Shown here: in pieces, positions 52,530-62,182 of the stretch | Numbering within the stretch: the first letter of the stretch is position 1 | Layout: the number at the start of each line of letters is the position of its first letter | DNA from: Halovenus marina | GTDB taxonomy: Archaea > Halobacteriota > Halobacteria > Halobacteriales > Haloarculaceae | Direction of reading: 5' to 3' | DNA length: 64,000 bases | NCBI RefSeq assembly: GCF_051414115.1 | Contig: NZ_JBLKNZ010000001.1 | Span: 2,108,001-2,172,000, forward strand | The notes under the pieces: model-generated | The model's input: the letters and a program-made list of their open reading frames with translations, nothing else | What the model was told of the DNA's origin: nothing | The model's database searches: none | Position numbers and translations under genes: made by a program

Positions 52530-54311
52530 ATGACTGGCTTAGTCGGGGGAACGGACGTTGCGCTGCTGGAGGAGACACTCGACGAACTGAGCTACGGGGA
52601 CGGAACGAACAGATGGTACCACGAGCACGACGACCTCGCTCTCGGACTGGCGTATCAGCGTGCCGACCAGCAGGGACGGACGATGTGGACCGACGGCGCG
52701 CGCGGAGGAGTTATCTACGGCGCCGTGACGAATCTGGACGAACTGGGCTGGTCCGTCGAGGATCTGTTCCATCGACTGCTGCAGCGGCCAGCCGAGACGG
52801 CAGCGGCTCTGGATGGTGCGTTCGTCATCGTCTGTCAGGACCCGTCTGCTGACCGCCATCTGGTCGTCACCGACAAACTGGGTGCCCGTCCCGTCTTTTA
52901 CACCGCGTCGGGACCCATCCGATACGCCTCGGCCGTGCGGGCGCTTCTGCGGTACTGTGATAACCCGTCGGTGAATCTGCAGGCCGTGAGCGACATGCTC
53001 CTGATGGGGCATCTCTGGGGGGAGCGGACACTCGTCGAGGGGATCCACGCCCAGCGGCCAGCCACGGTTCTCGATGTCGTCGACGGTGACCGGTCCGCGA
53101 CGCGATACTGGAAGCCCGAGTACACCGAACGAGCTGCCGACGGGCAGTATCTGGCCGACCTGACCGACAGCTATCGACAGGCGGTGCGGCGTACGAGCGA
53201 AACGCTTCCGTCGGAAGTCGGCATCTGGCTGTCCGGTGGTCTCGACAGCAGAACGACGACGGGCGCACTCCAGCAGTACCGACAGCCGGGCGGGTTCGAG
53301 ACGCTCAAGACCTACACCTACGATGCGAATCCGCCGACGAACGACAATCCCAAGATTGCACGGCAGGTCGCCCGGACGCTCGGCGTCGAGAACCAGCAGG
53401 TCCCGCTGACGGCCGAAACCGTCGGCGAGAACTTCGAGCGGATCATCGAGGCGACGGACGGGATGCTCATGTGGGCATTCGGCGCGAACCTCTCGGCGAC
53501 CTACGAAATCGAGAATCCAACGCCCGTGATGATGGAAGGGATGCAGGGCGCACTGCTCGGCGACCACCTCTACCGGCATCACCTCCACGACGTCTCCTCC
53601 GCCGTGGATTCGCAGGCATCGAGCGAGACGAACACCAGCCCGGAGACAGTCACTGGACTGCTCTCACCCGAGGTCGATCCGCTCGATTCGTTTCGGGCAG
53701 AAGTCGAGCGTACCTCGGAGACGAGCGTTCGCGAGCAGGTGCTCGACATCCACTTCCAGAACTACTACAGCCGCGTGTTCATGCCGAGTAACCGACTGAT
53801 GCGTGACCGCGTCGGAACACGAGCGGCACAGGTCGACGGTGACTACCTCGAACTGTGTGCGAAACTTCCCCGGCGGTTCCGAAAGGGCGCACTCAGAACG
53901 TGGGGCACGCCCGAGGGCGGTGTGCCCTTCGAGCCGACGCGTGCAAAACTCGGTCTCATCCGCCGGATCGATCCGGATCTGGCCGATATCACCTACGAGC
54001 GCTCGAAGGTGAAGCCGTCGTGGCCGTATCCGGTTCACGTCGCCGGGTTCGTCGGCAACGTCCTCGTCAACCGACTGCGCTCACGGCCCACCTACGGCTC
54101 CGGACAGCTCTCGGATTTCTGGATCCGCGACACCGAGACACAGCTGCACGACCACGTGACCCGACTCGTCGACGACGCCTGCTCGCGCGACCTGTTCGAC
54201 GCCGACGCCGTCCGGGACGTGTACGACGAGCACATGGACGGCGCAAACAACGCCGCGATGTTGAGCAAGATCACGACGATCGAACACTGGTTACAGACGA
54301 ATCTGGACTGA
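52530..54311 (+). CDS. Asparagine-synthase-related protein with inactive N-terminal domain
   Basis: The 593-residue protein has an N-terminal Ntn-like domain that begins MTGLVGGTDV, so the catalytic Cys2 of glutaminase-type AsnB is missing, and a synthetase domain with the PP-loop WLSGGLDSRTTTG (about 231-243). It should activate a carboxylate with ATP and use free ammonia or another amine. Such proteins in polysaccharide clusters likely amidate sugars. It starts 84 bases after the ATP-grasp gene. Confidence 0.88.
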   Translation: MTGLVGGTDVALLEETLDELSYGDGTNRWYHEHDDLALGLAYQRADQQGRTMWTDGARGGVIYGAVTNLDELGWSVEDLFHRLLQRPAETAAALDGAFVIVCQDPSADRHLVVTDKLGARPVFYTASGPIRYASAVRALLRYCDNPSVNLQAVSDMLLMGHLWGERTLVEGIHAQRPATVLDVVDGDRSATRYWKPEYTERAADGQYLADLTDSYRQAVRRTSETLPSEVGIWLSGGLDSRTTTGALQQYRQPGGFETLKTYTYDANPPTNDNPKIARQVARTLGVENQQVPLTAETVGENFERIIEATDGMLMWAFGANLSATYEIENPTPVMMEGMQGALLGDHLYRHHLHDVSSAVDSQASSETNTSPETVTGLLSPEVDPLDSFRAEVERTSETSVREQVLDIHFQNYYSRVFMPSNRLMRDRVGTRAAQVDGDYLELCAKLPRRFRKGALRTWGTPEGGVPFEPTRAKLGLIRRIDPDLADITYERSKVKPSWPYPVHVAGFVGNVLVNRLRSRPTYGSGQLSDFWIRDTETQLHDHVTRLVDDACSRDLFDADAVRDVYDEHMDGANNAAMLSKITTIEHWLQTNLD

Positions 54312-54386
54312 TAGTGAGTATTGCGTAATCGCGAGAAGACGTTTCGATATTGTCGACGCTCGACGGAACTGGCCCGAAAGCGATTG

Positions 54387-55583
54387 TCAGGAGCCGTCGA
54401 GTAATGTCTCGTGAGCGTCCCTGATCGCGTTCGCGTGGGCCTCCCACGTCCACCCCTGTTCTCGCAGTCGCTGCTCTGCGGCCACTCCCATCTGCCGTAG
54501 CCTCTCGGCGCTGAGCGTCTGCAAGATCGAGCGCAGCGCCTCCGTATCGCCCGAGTCGATGATCCAGCCCGTCGTTCCGTCCGCGACCTGCTCGGAGACG
54601 CCGCCGACATCGGTCGCGAGTACGGCCGTCTGGCTCGCCATCGCCTCGTAGATCACGGTCGGTCGCCCCTCGGAATAGCTGGGGAGCACCAGCAGGTCGG
54701 CAATTGCGAACCACCGGCGAACGGCGACGGGGTCGAGTTGCCACAGCAGTTTCCCGGGGGGCGTCGGTTCCTGTCCGAGCGTGTCCTGCACGTCCGCTCG
54801 CAACTCCCCGTCGTGTCCGATGAACACGAAGTAGAGGTCGTCGTCGAGGTCCGGAAGGACATCCAAGAGGTCACCGACACCCTTTGCCTCGGTCAGGTGC
54901 CCACAGAAGAGGACGACCGTCGCGTCGGCCGGGACGTTCAGCTCCTGTCGCAGCGCAGCCTGTCGGTCGGTCGGGAAGTTCGACGGCGTTGCGCCGATTG
55001 GGACGACCGCTGTCTGCGCGTTCGGTTCGATCTCGTGTACCTTCGACTGGATCGCCGCCCCGGAGCAGAAGATCCGGTCTGCGGCCGCCACTGTCGACCG
55101 TATCCGCCGACGGGTCGCCGCGTTGAAATTCTGGAATTCGTTGACGATCGTTCCGTGCGCGTAGGCAGTCAACGGGATGTCGTGTGTCTCGGATACCCTG
55201 GTGAGGCCGTATCCGTCCGGGTAGAGGTGACAGCCATGAGTGACGTCTGCCGAGTGGCCGTTCTGTTCGTACCACGAGGTGAGCGTCGAGGCGACCGAGT
55301 CACCAGTACGGTGATACAGCAGCGATTTCGGCAGGTAGTACAGAAAGCGCGGATGGACGACTGGATAGGGGAAGCTCCGGTCCCGAGGCGGGATCGAGCG
55401 ATACTGAGAGTACGGCCCGACTGGTGGGGCGTGTGGCCGCGGTACGATGGCGGTGACAGCAGTTCCGGTCCGAGTCAGCGCATCGAGGCTCCGGTGGTTG
55501 AACAGCCCCCAGAGCGGATGGATCCGGTCCGGATGATTGACCGCCGATGCGAGCAGCGCGTATCCGGATCGGGAGTCGAGCAT
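54387..55583 (-). CDS. GT4 family glycosyltransferase
   Basis: The 398-residue protein shows GT-B glycosyltransferase features: ATVVLFCGHLTEAKGVGDLL near 225, LLVLPSYSEGRPTVIYEAMA with the conserved Glu pair, and the tail region TTGWIIDSGDTEAL. The start at ATG 55583 (MLDSRSGYALL) is chosen over the longer frame. It would add a hexose to a lipid- or protein-linked glycan; donor and acceptor unknown. It is convergent with the asparagine-synthase gene. Confidence 0.9.
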   Translation of the reverse strand: MLDSRSGYALLASAVNHPDRIHPLWGLFNHRSLDALTRTGTAVTAIVPRPHAPPVGPYSQYRSIPPRDRSFPYPVVHPRFLYYLPKSLLYHRTGDSVASTLTSWYEQNGHSADVTHGCHLYPDGYGLTRVSETHDIPLTAYAHGTIVNEFQNFNAATRRRIRSTVAAADRIFCSGAAIQSKVHEIEPNAQTAVVPIGATPSNFPTDRQAALRQELNVPADATVVLFCGHLTEAKGVGDLLDVLPDLDDDLYFVFIGHDGELRADVQDTLGQEPTPPGKLLWQLDPVAVRRWFAIADLLVLPSYSEGRPTVIYEAMASQTAVLATDVGGVSEQVADGTTGWIIDSGDTEALRSILQTLSAERLRQMGVAAEQRLREQGWTWEAHANAIRDAHETLLDGS

Positions 55584-55903
55584 ATCAGTTGAAAATAGCG
55601 GGCGTTCCGGCCAGTTCGTGTGTGTACCGCCTGCCGAGCGTGGGGGGCCAGCCAGCGGCGGCCGCGAGCGTGAAAGGTCGGTCGGTGACACCCACGAGCG
55701 TGGGACGCCAATCGACGACACCCGCGAGTGATCCGTCGCTGTGCTGCCGGTCTCCGGACATGGGGTGTTCGGATCGACTGACCCTCAGCATATTAGTTAT
55801 CGATCGGCTATATTTCCGGTCCGGCGATGCGGTGATCCAGTGCGCACCGTCGGCGTCACAAAGCCGTCTATAACGAAACGGGTCGGCGGAGTATCGAGAG
55901 CGT
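55584..55903. other. Spacer with imperfect direct repeats
   Basis: No convincing gene in these 320 bases. Imperfect repeats with the pattern CGAGCGTGG / ACACCCACGAGCGTGGGACG / ACACCCGCGAGTG occur between about 55628 and 55735. Confidence 0.4.
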
Positions 55904-55957
55904 ATGACCCACAGCGAGGTGGCTGACGCGGATTCGCAGCGAGGTGGCTGGCTATGA
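55904..55957 (+). other. 17-residue leader ORF made by duplication of the wecB start
   Basis: ATGACCCACAG at 55904 and again at 55954 begin two similar stretches (each then reads GNGANGTGGC). The first gives a frame MTHSEVADADSQRGGWL that stops with TGA at 55955-55957, overlapping the wecB start (ATGA). It may be a leader peptide or a plain duplication. Confidence 0.4.
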
Positions 55958-57087
55958 CCCACAGTGACGTGGCGATGGTGCTGGGCACCCGTCCAGAGAT
56001 TATCAAGATGTCTCCCGTGATTCAGGCCTACGAGCGTCGCGGGGTCGATCCGATACTCATCCACACCGGCCAGCACTACTCCGAGAACCTCGACGCCGTG
56101 TTCTTCCGGCAACTCGACCTCCCCTCTCCGACGGTCAATCTGGAGGTCGGCTCCGGAACGCACGGCGAGCAGACCGGCGAGATGCTCGCCGCTATCGAGC
56201 AACAGTTGCTCGAATCTGAACCCGAGGTCGTGTTCGTGCAGGGGGACACAAACTCGGCGCTCGCAGGAGCGCTCGCGGGGAGCAAACTCGACATAGAGGT
56301 GGCACACATCGAGGCGGGCCTGCGCAGTTTCGACCGGGAGATGCCCGAGGAGACCAACCGCGTCGTCATCGACCACATCTCCGACCACTGCTTTGCGCCG
56401 ACAGAACAGTCGGCCGAACTGCTGCGAGCGGAGGGTATTTCGGATGACTCGATCACCGTCACCGGAAACACAGTCGTCGACGCCGTCAAGCGGTGCGGCG
56501 AGCTCGCGGCCGACGCGAGCACCGTCCACGCTGACCTCGAACTTGAGCCAGCGGGGTACTGCCTCTTGACTGCCCACCGAGCGGAGAACGTCGACGACCG
56601 CACCCGGTTCGAGTCCCTACTCGCAGGCGTCGATCGGTTTGCTCGTGAGTCCGGATACGAGGTGGTCTATCCGATCCATCCCCGTGCGCGGGAGCGTCTC
56701 GACGAATTCGACATCGACCTTCCCGAATCGGTCAGACTCGTCGAACCGCTCGACTTCTTCGATTTCCTTCAACTGGAGGACGAGGCTGCGCTCGTCTTTA
56801 CCGACTCCGGCGGCGTTCAGGAGGAGACCTGTGTGCTCGGAACGCCCTGCGTGACGCTCCGGTACAACACCGAGCGTCCGGAGACGGCGCTCGTAGGTGC
56901 GAACTGTATCGCTGGTCTGGACCCAACAGATATCACCACTGCGGCGAACCGTATGGTTTCGAAAGAAGGCGACTGGACGTCCCCGTTCGGCGGCGGACTG
57001 GCGGGGGAACGCATCGTCGCTGCACTCGACACCGAGAGTACTGACCCGACCGAACCATCGACCGTCCACGTACGTGAAACGCAGTAG
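55954..57087 (+). CDS. wecB: UDP-N-acetylglucosamine 2-epimerase (non-hydrolysing)
   Basis: The enzyme converts UDP-GlcNAc to UDP-ManNAc for glycan synthesis. The 377-residue product shows VLGTRPEIIKMSPVI, LIHTGQHYSENLD, the VQGDTNSALAGALAG loop, HIEAGLRSFDREMPEETNR and FTDSGGVQEETCVLG, the classic WecB blocks. No dehydrogenase for ManNAcA is in the window. Confidence 0.95.
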   Translation: MTHSDVAMVLGTRPEIIKMSPVIQAYERRGVDPILIHTGQHYSENLDAVFFRQLDLPSPTVNLEVGSGTHGEQTGEMLAAIEQQLLESEPEVVFVQGDTNSALAGALAGSKLDIEVAHIEAGLRSFDREMPEETNRVVIDHISDHCFAPTEQSAELLRAEGISDDSITVTGNTVVDAVKRCGELAADASTVHADLELEPAGYCLLTAHRAENVDDRTRFESLLAGVDRFARESGYEVVYPIHPRARERLDEFDIDLPESVRLVEPLDFFDFLQLEDEAALVFTDSGGVQEETCVLGTPCVTLRYNTERPETALVGANCIAGLDPTDITTAANRMVSKEGDWTSPFGGGLAGERIVAALDTESTDPTEPSTVHVRETQ

Positions 57088-57127
57088 CGTATCAGAACCG
57101 ACACCCGTATCTGAAACACAGTACGTC

Positions 57128-58114
57128 TCAGTCAGTCACGGCGACGGTGAGACTCACCGACCGATACGCGTTCTCGAGCGTCGGATCCGCTGGAACAGTG
57201 TCCTGATAGAGAAGATACGTCAGCCGGATCCGATCGCCCACCGTCGTCGGCCGAATCTCGTGGTCGACTATCCGTTCCTCGCCGTGTGCCAGTGTGAGGG
57301 TTCGCCGGTCGAGTTCGACCGTCTCGTCGATTTCGCCGAATTCGTACCGCTGTAACAGTATCACGGTCGTGTATTCGACGGTCTGCCTCTCGTGGTTACC
57401 AACGTGGAGATAGAGTGTCTCCGACTCGTTCGTGGACAGTTCGGCTGGATAGGCGCTGGCGGTCAGTTCACCACCCTCTCCCTCGCTCAGGAGTCCGAAC
57501 TCCGTGTAGCGCTCGGGTTCGCCGGGGCTTGCGATTGCGAGCCCACCACCCGCGATGACCAGCACGACCAGCAAGACGAGCGCCGCGTTCAGCCTGTTCG
57601 CCGTCGTGTACGACAGTCCGCGTCGTGCCATCGCTCTGAACGAGACGTGAAATCGGTCGGACGGGGGCTGTCTGTACCGCCGAACCGCTCCGAGAAGTGC
57701 GCTGAATACGGTGAATCCGGCGATAGTCGACAACACGGTCCCGCGTTCGATGGTCTGTGAGACGAAGATCAGTCCGAGCGCAAGGAGCGGAACAATCGCG
57801 AGACTCAGCCCGACCGAAAGCACAACCCGCTCGAACGCGCTCACCCCCCTGCTGGACCGGTCATCCGACGCCAGCAGGCCCGGTGCTGCTCTCGGAAACA
57901 GTGCCGAGATGAGCGCGTAGCCGGGGAGAAAAAAGACAAACAGGAAGCCGAGCGGGACGCGAATCGCCGCTGCGCCACCCGCCGATCCCATCGCGAGCAG
58001 AAGGGTAAGACCCGCCGCAGCAGAGACCAGCGCCAGATCGGTCAGCACGGCCAAACCAGTCGCGCCAGCGCGTGTCGTCTGTGACGGCTTCGTTCCCGCG
58101 TCAGTCCGTTCCAT
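57128..58114 (-). CDS. DUF1616 membrane protein
   Basis: The protein (328 residues from ATG 58114) has four hydrophobic segments in the first half (about 20-45, 50-72, 95-122, 127-143), one near 175-195, and a C-terminal extracellular beta domain (YPAELSTNESETLYLHVGNH, VEYTTVILLQRY) that fits DUF1616, common in haloarchaeal and methanogen polysaccharide clusters. Function unknown. Confidence 0.85.
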   Translation of the reverse strand: MERTDAGTKPSQTTRAGATGLAVLTDLALVSAAAGLTLLLAMGSAGGAAAIRVPLGFLFVFFLPGYALISALFPRAAPGLLASDDRSSRGVSAFERVVLSVGLSLAIVPLLALGLIFVSQTIERGTVLSTIAGFTVFSALLGAVRRYRQPPSDRFHVSFRAMARRGLSYTTANRLNAALVLLVVLVIAGGGLAIASPGEPERYTEFGLLSEGEGGELTASAYPAELSTNESETLYLHVGNHERQTVEYTTVILLQRYEFGEIDETVELDRRTLTLAHGEERIVDHEIRPTTVGDRIRLTYLLYQDTVPADPTLENAYRSVSLTVAVTD

Positions 58115-58207
58115 CAATAACGATTACGTACCCGTACGTTCGGATTGTTATGCTGTGGTTACCACGGGGAGGTGTCTCGGCTGTCCGCCGAATCCGGGCG
58201 TCCGGAG

Positions 58208-60172
58208 TCACTGTCCCAGCGAGTTCGCTCTCGCTTCGTACTCGCGATACTCAGACCGACTGCAGGGCCGTTTGGAGATGAGCAGATCCACTGGGTCGCG
58301 GCCCGGCGAGAAGACAAACTTGAGACTCGGCCGTCTGATCTCCCGTCGGAACTCCGGGAAGTACGGGCTGGTCCCACGCGTCACGTCGGTGAATCCGACC
58401 GGGAGCAGATACGCGAGTTCCGTTCCATCGACAGCGAGGGCGAACCCATCGCCAGCGTCCTGCCGTTCGACGCGAACCTGCGGATGGAAGTGAAGATGAC
58501 TCCGGGCAGCGTCGCGCTCAGTGTCGGTGACACTGTCGCGGATCAGCCACCACTCGCCATCGGTGACGACCTGTCTTCGATGGCGGTACCCGTGAGAGAG
58601 AGAGTGTTTCCGATACGCACCGTCGAAGACGGTGTGGCCGTCGGCGTGCGTGTACTGAACCTGGGGCTGTAGGCGCTTGCCAGCCAGATAGCGACCCCCG
58701 ATATCGACCGGTTCGACGGGTCCGACCTGCACCGTGTTGTGCCCGCGGACACTTCGTGCGTACTGGCGTCTCGCGGTCGGCGCGTAGTCGTAGGTACCGG
58801 TATCGGTGACCAGTTGCGTGCCGTCGACCCACAGCAGGACCGAAAACAGGTCGTTGTGCGAGTGGGCGGGGAGAGATGGCGGACCGAAGCGACCACCGTC
58901 GACGAGAAGGCGGTCGCCTCCGTCTCCGAGCCAGTAATAGCCCGACTCTGGGAGTGCGCCGATGTCTCCGTCCGCCTGTGGTTCGACACCAACAGCCTCG
59001 GCGTAGGCCAGACAGTCGTCCAGTTCCAGCGCCTGCCCGTAGACGGCATCGTTGAGGAGTGGAATGCGTCCGTCGGGCGGTCGAATCGCCTGCAAGAACC
59101 GCGTCCCCCGCGTCGCTGCATCCGCCACCGCGCTCGGCAACGCCGAACCGCTCTCCGCCAACAGACCGAGTGCGGTCAGATATCTGGTGAGCGCGATGAC
59201 GTGGTACATCGGACTGTGCTCGAAGTGGCCGCCGTCGGGCAGAAACTGGTCGCTGGCAGTGTCGAGCACAGCGACCCCGGTTTCGAGCCAGCGCGCGCCT
59301 GCGTCGTGGGTCCGAAACAGTACGCCAGCCATCACGAGTGCAATGCCGTTCTCGATCAGATGGTTGCCGCCAATATCGCGCTCGATGTGCTGTTCGAGAA
59401 ACAGCGCGTTCTTGTAGATCAGGCGAGCGAGGGTGTCGAGAAACGCAGATTCCGCCTCAGTATCGACACACCAGCAGTAGTATCGACACCAGTTCAGCAG
59501 GCGGAGCGACACAGCGTGTGGCGTCCAGGCGCGGCGCAGATATCCGTGCGTGCCGATTTTCGTCTCGTCTGACCGCGCCCAACTCCGAATCCACCGCCGG
59601 AACCGGTCGTGCTCGTCCGCCACGTCCGCTGGTGTCTCAGTGCCGAACACCACATCTGCAAGAAACTCGAAGCCCCGGAACTTGATCGCCCAGAGTTCAG
59701 GTTGGTCAGCCAGCGCCGGATGAAACCAGTTCGGCTCACCTCCGGGCGCGACGTGTAGCGTCTCGTTGAGCAGAGTGAGGTTCCCCTCCCGCACTGCTCG
59801 CGCACGGTCGAGATGGTGTCGTCGTTGTTCAGCAGAGACGCACCGACGAAGCGTCGCTGTGTTGGCGCGAATCGGGGCAGGTGTGGTCCGCAGGTCCGGG
59901 GGAATGCGGCGCTCGTATCGCTCGTCGAAATCGACTGGGAGCGACGGGACGACGAGGTGACGTGCCTTCCGCTCTGCGACCCCCGCGAGTTGTCGCACGT
60001 GCATGTTCGTCGCGGTGTGATAGAACAGCGGCCAGTTGCCCGGGTCGAGAAAGAACCCAATCCGGGACTCGTCCGACCCTGACTCAGACTCATCTGACTC
60101 CGCCCGGGACCCGTCCGACCACGGGTGGGACCCGACAGACTCCGCCCGAAAACTGTCGTCTGTCTCAGTCAT
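58208..60172 (-). CDS. Heparinase II/III-like (alginate lyase superfamily) protein
   Basis: The 654-residue protein starts with a Ser/Asp/Glu-rich tail, then an (alpha/alpha)-toroid half with ALVMAGVLFRTHDAGARWLE and IGGNHLIENG, and a beta-sandwich half with SLPAHSHNDLFSVLLWVDGT and LVTDTGTYDYAPTARRQYAR, the heparinase II/III-type signature (conserved Asn/His/Tyr). No signal peptide is visible, so it may act in the cytoplasm or be exported in some other way. It overlaps the next upstream gene by 8 bases. In bacteria such proteins accompany exopolysaccharide synthesis. Confidence 0.85.
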   Translation of the reverse strand: MTETDDSFRAESVGSHPWSDGSRAESDESESGSDESRIGFFLDPGNWPLFYHTATNMHVRQLAGVAERKARHLVVPSLPVDFDERYERRIPPDLRTTPAPIRANTATLRRCVSAEQRRHHLDRARAVREGNLTLLNETLHVAPGGEPNWFHPALADQPELWAIKFRGFEFLADVVFGTETPADVADEHDRFRRWIRSWARSDETKIGTHGYLRRAWTPHAVSLRLLNWCRYYCWCVDTEAESAFLDTLARLIYKNALFLEQHIERDIGGNHLIENGIALVMAGVLFRTHDAGARWLETGVAVLDTASDQFLPDGGHFEHSPMYHVIALTRYLTALGLLAESGSALPSAVADAATRGTRFLQAIRPPDGRIPLLNDAVYGQALELDDCLAYAEAVGVEPQADGDIGALPESGYYWLGDGGDRLLVDGGRFGPPSLPAHSHNDLFSVLLWVDGTQLVTDTGTYDYAPTARRQYARSVRGHNTVQVGPVEPVDIGGRYLAGKRLQPQVQYTHADGHTVFDGAYRKHSLSHGYRHRRQVVTDGEWWLIRDSVTDTERDAARSHLHFHPQVRVERQDAGDGFALAVDGTELAYLLPVGFTDVTRGTSPYFPEFRREIRRPSLKFVFSPGRDPVDLLISKRPCSRSEYREYEARANSLGQ

Positions 60173-61568
60173 GGTCTCCATCGCTCAGGTTCCGGAGGTG
60201 GGACTCGAAGCGGTCGGCAATAGCGTTCCTGTCGTATCTGTCGCGCACGTACTCGTGGCCTCGCCGTCCGGTCTCGGCGCGCAGGTCGGGATCGGTTTGC
60301 AGTCGCTCGATGGAGGCAGCGACCGATTCGGGGTCGTTCTCGGCAAGAATTCCGCCGCCCGACTCCTCGAGAAACCGGTCGAGTTCCCCGTTTCCGGTGG
60401 CGACGACCGGGAGTGCACAGCCGAGATACTCGTAGACTTTCGTCGGCATCGCGTAGGACAGTTCGTCGTCGTCCTTGAGCGGGGCGACCCCCACGTGTGC
60501 GTCTGACAGCAGGTCTGGTATTTGCTCGTGTGGCACGGGGTCGACAAACTCCACGCGGTCGCGAACCCCCTGTTCTGTGGCTCGCCGCTTCAGGTCTGCC
60601 ACAGCGTCGCCGCCGCCGACGAGTCGCAACTGCACCGACTCGGGAAGGGAAGCGAGCGCGTCGACACAGATGCCAAGATCCTGCGCGTGACCGATATTTC
60701 CGGTGTAGATGACGACGTACGGGTCGTCTGTCTCCGCGTCGTCGGTCGCAGGGCTGTCTGTCACATCGTCGTCCGTTTCCACTTCGCCCGCCTCAGAGGC
60801 GTCTGTCCCGTCCATCTCGTTCGCGAATCGTGCGATGTCGACGCCGTTCGGAACCAGCCGTATCTTCGTCGAGAGGTGCTCGCCGTACTGGTCACACAGC
60901 CGGTCCCCGAGCGTTTCAGTCGTGACCGCGATGCTGTCGGCACGACCGAGAACGAAGCGCTGGTAGCGTCGACTGACCCGTTCGAGCGCACCCCCTTCCT
61001 CGATGAACCCCAGCGAGATCGAGGCGTCGATCCAGAGGTCACGCACGTCGACGACCCAGCGCTGTCCGAACAGTTCCGTCGTCAGCCCGGCGACACCGGT
61101 CGATATCGGCGGCGTCGTCGTCACGACCACGTCGTACTGTCGACCGTTGCACAGCAGCCAGAGAAACGAGTGGGCGGCAAACAGCACGTAGTACGCCATG
61201 CGGGCGAGAAATCCCGGGTCAGCGGTGGTCGGCTGCCACGCCCAGAGCCGATTGACGACGACACCGTCGACGGTCGTCGACTCTCTGAATCGCCAGGAAC
61301 GACCGAAGTCCTCCGGGGGAAAGCTCGCAGGTGGCGCAAGGACCGTGACCGCCCAGCCGTCGTCTGCGAGTGACGTGGCCACGTGGTCGATTCGCGAGGC
61401 GTGTCCGCTTCTGTCGGGCGGGAACTGCTGTGAGACGAACACGACACTCCGCTTGGCCTCCCCGTCAGACGATTCAGAGCTGTCTGTCACAGGGGGCAAG
61501 TCAAACCGTGCGGTCGGGTCAGGGGTATCACCGCCACTCGATACGTCGGAGACACTCATCTGTGCCAC
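60165..61568 (-). CDS. GT4 family glycosyltransferase (WbuB-like)
   Basis: The 467-residue protein has an N-terminal acceptor domain with VVFVSQQFPPDRSGHASRID, and a donor domain with PYVVIYTGNIGHAQDLGICV, ADLKRRATEQGV and YLGCALPVVATGNGELDRFL. WbuB-like enzymes transfer N-acetylhexosamines during O-antigen-type synthesis. An acidic insert lies near 270-290. Its 3' end overlaps the heparinase-like gene by 8 bases, so the two are cotranscribed. Confidence 0.9.
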   Translation of the reverse strand: MAQMSVSDVSSGGDTPDPTARFDLPPVTDSSESSDGEAKRSVVFVSQQFPPDRSGHASRIDHVATSLADDGWAVTVLAPPASFPPEDFGRSWRFRESTTVDGVVVNRLWAWQPTTADPGFLARMAYYVLFAAHSFLWLLCNGRQYDVVVTTTPPISTGVAGLTTELFGQRWVVDVRDLWIDASISLGFIEEGGALERVSRRYQRFVLGRADSIAVTTETLGDRLCDQYGEHLSTKIRLVPNGVDIARFANEMDGTDASEAGEVETDDDVTDSPATDDAETDDPYVVIYTGNIGHAQDLGICVDALASLPESVQLRLVGGGDAVADLKRRATEQGVRDRVEFVDPVPHEQIPDLLSDAHVGVAPLKDDDELSYAMPTKVYEYLGCALPVVATGNGELDRFLEESGGGILAENDPESVAASIERLQTDPDLRAETGRRGHEYVRDRYDRNAIADRFESHLRNLSDGDHD

Positions 61569-61708
61569 TCTGGAGACGTGTCGGAGATTGTTATGCTGCC
61601 GCTAGCGGTCGGGGGCACATGAAGAGCGGACGTGTCGGCCCGGTTATCTCGAACGGTCGACGGTTAAGCGACCTATACTGAAGTGTCGGGCACAGTAAGC
61701 GAGGGTAG

Positions 61709-62017
61709 ATGAGTACTCTCAAAGCGCGAAGTGACGAACGATATGCCGACACATCCCTGCCCCGAATCCGAATACTCGTCGCCGTACAGGCGGTCTGGAT
61801 GGTGCTTTTGGTCGGGCTGTTGGAGTGGTTCGGGTCGTTTTCGTTCGAGAGTTTCTACGTCTTCTCGTACGTCGGTCTGGCCGTCAACGCGCAACTGTTC
61901 GCGCCGGTCGAACCCGCAGCGCGCTGGTGGCGAACCGTAAAGTGGTTCGTTCGACTCGGCTTTCTCGGCCTCTGTTATTTCGTCGCGGTCCGTGTGACCG
62001 ACGTTACGCAGGTCTGA
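61709..62017 (+). CDS. Small membrane protein of the glycan cluster
   Basis: The 102-residue product has two to three hydrophobic segments (about 21-40, 45-60, 78-95) and starts MSTLKARSDERYADTSLPRI. It is preceded by a 140-base spacer from the divergent GT4 gene. I do not recognise it, but its position suggests a link to surface polymer synthesis. Confidence 0.6.
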   Translation: MSTLKARSDERYADTSLPRIRILVAVQAVWMVLLVGLLEWFGSFSFESFYVFSYVGLAVNAQLFAPVEPAARWWRTVKWFVRLGFLGLCYFVAVRVTDVTQV

Positions 62018-62182
62018 TACTGCTGGCCGTTCGAGGTGCATAGACCAACCGTACCGGAGTCACAGTCGAGTGGAGACCCCGATACGGAACGACAGCCAAA
62101 TCCGCGATTCAGCGCGCAAAACTCCCCTCAGCACGGGGTATGAACTCTCTAATTTTGTAGGTAGCGAGCGTCGTCGTGTCAC

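Noticed and set aside
55585..56577. Minus-strand frame of 330 codons across the wecB 5' region
   Set aside because: It is antisense to wecB, which has clear family motifs; the frame has no domain.
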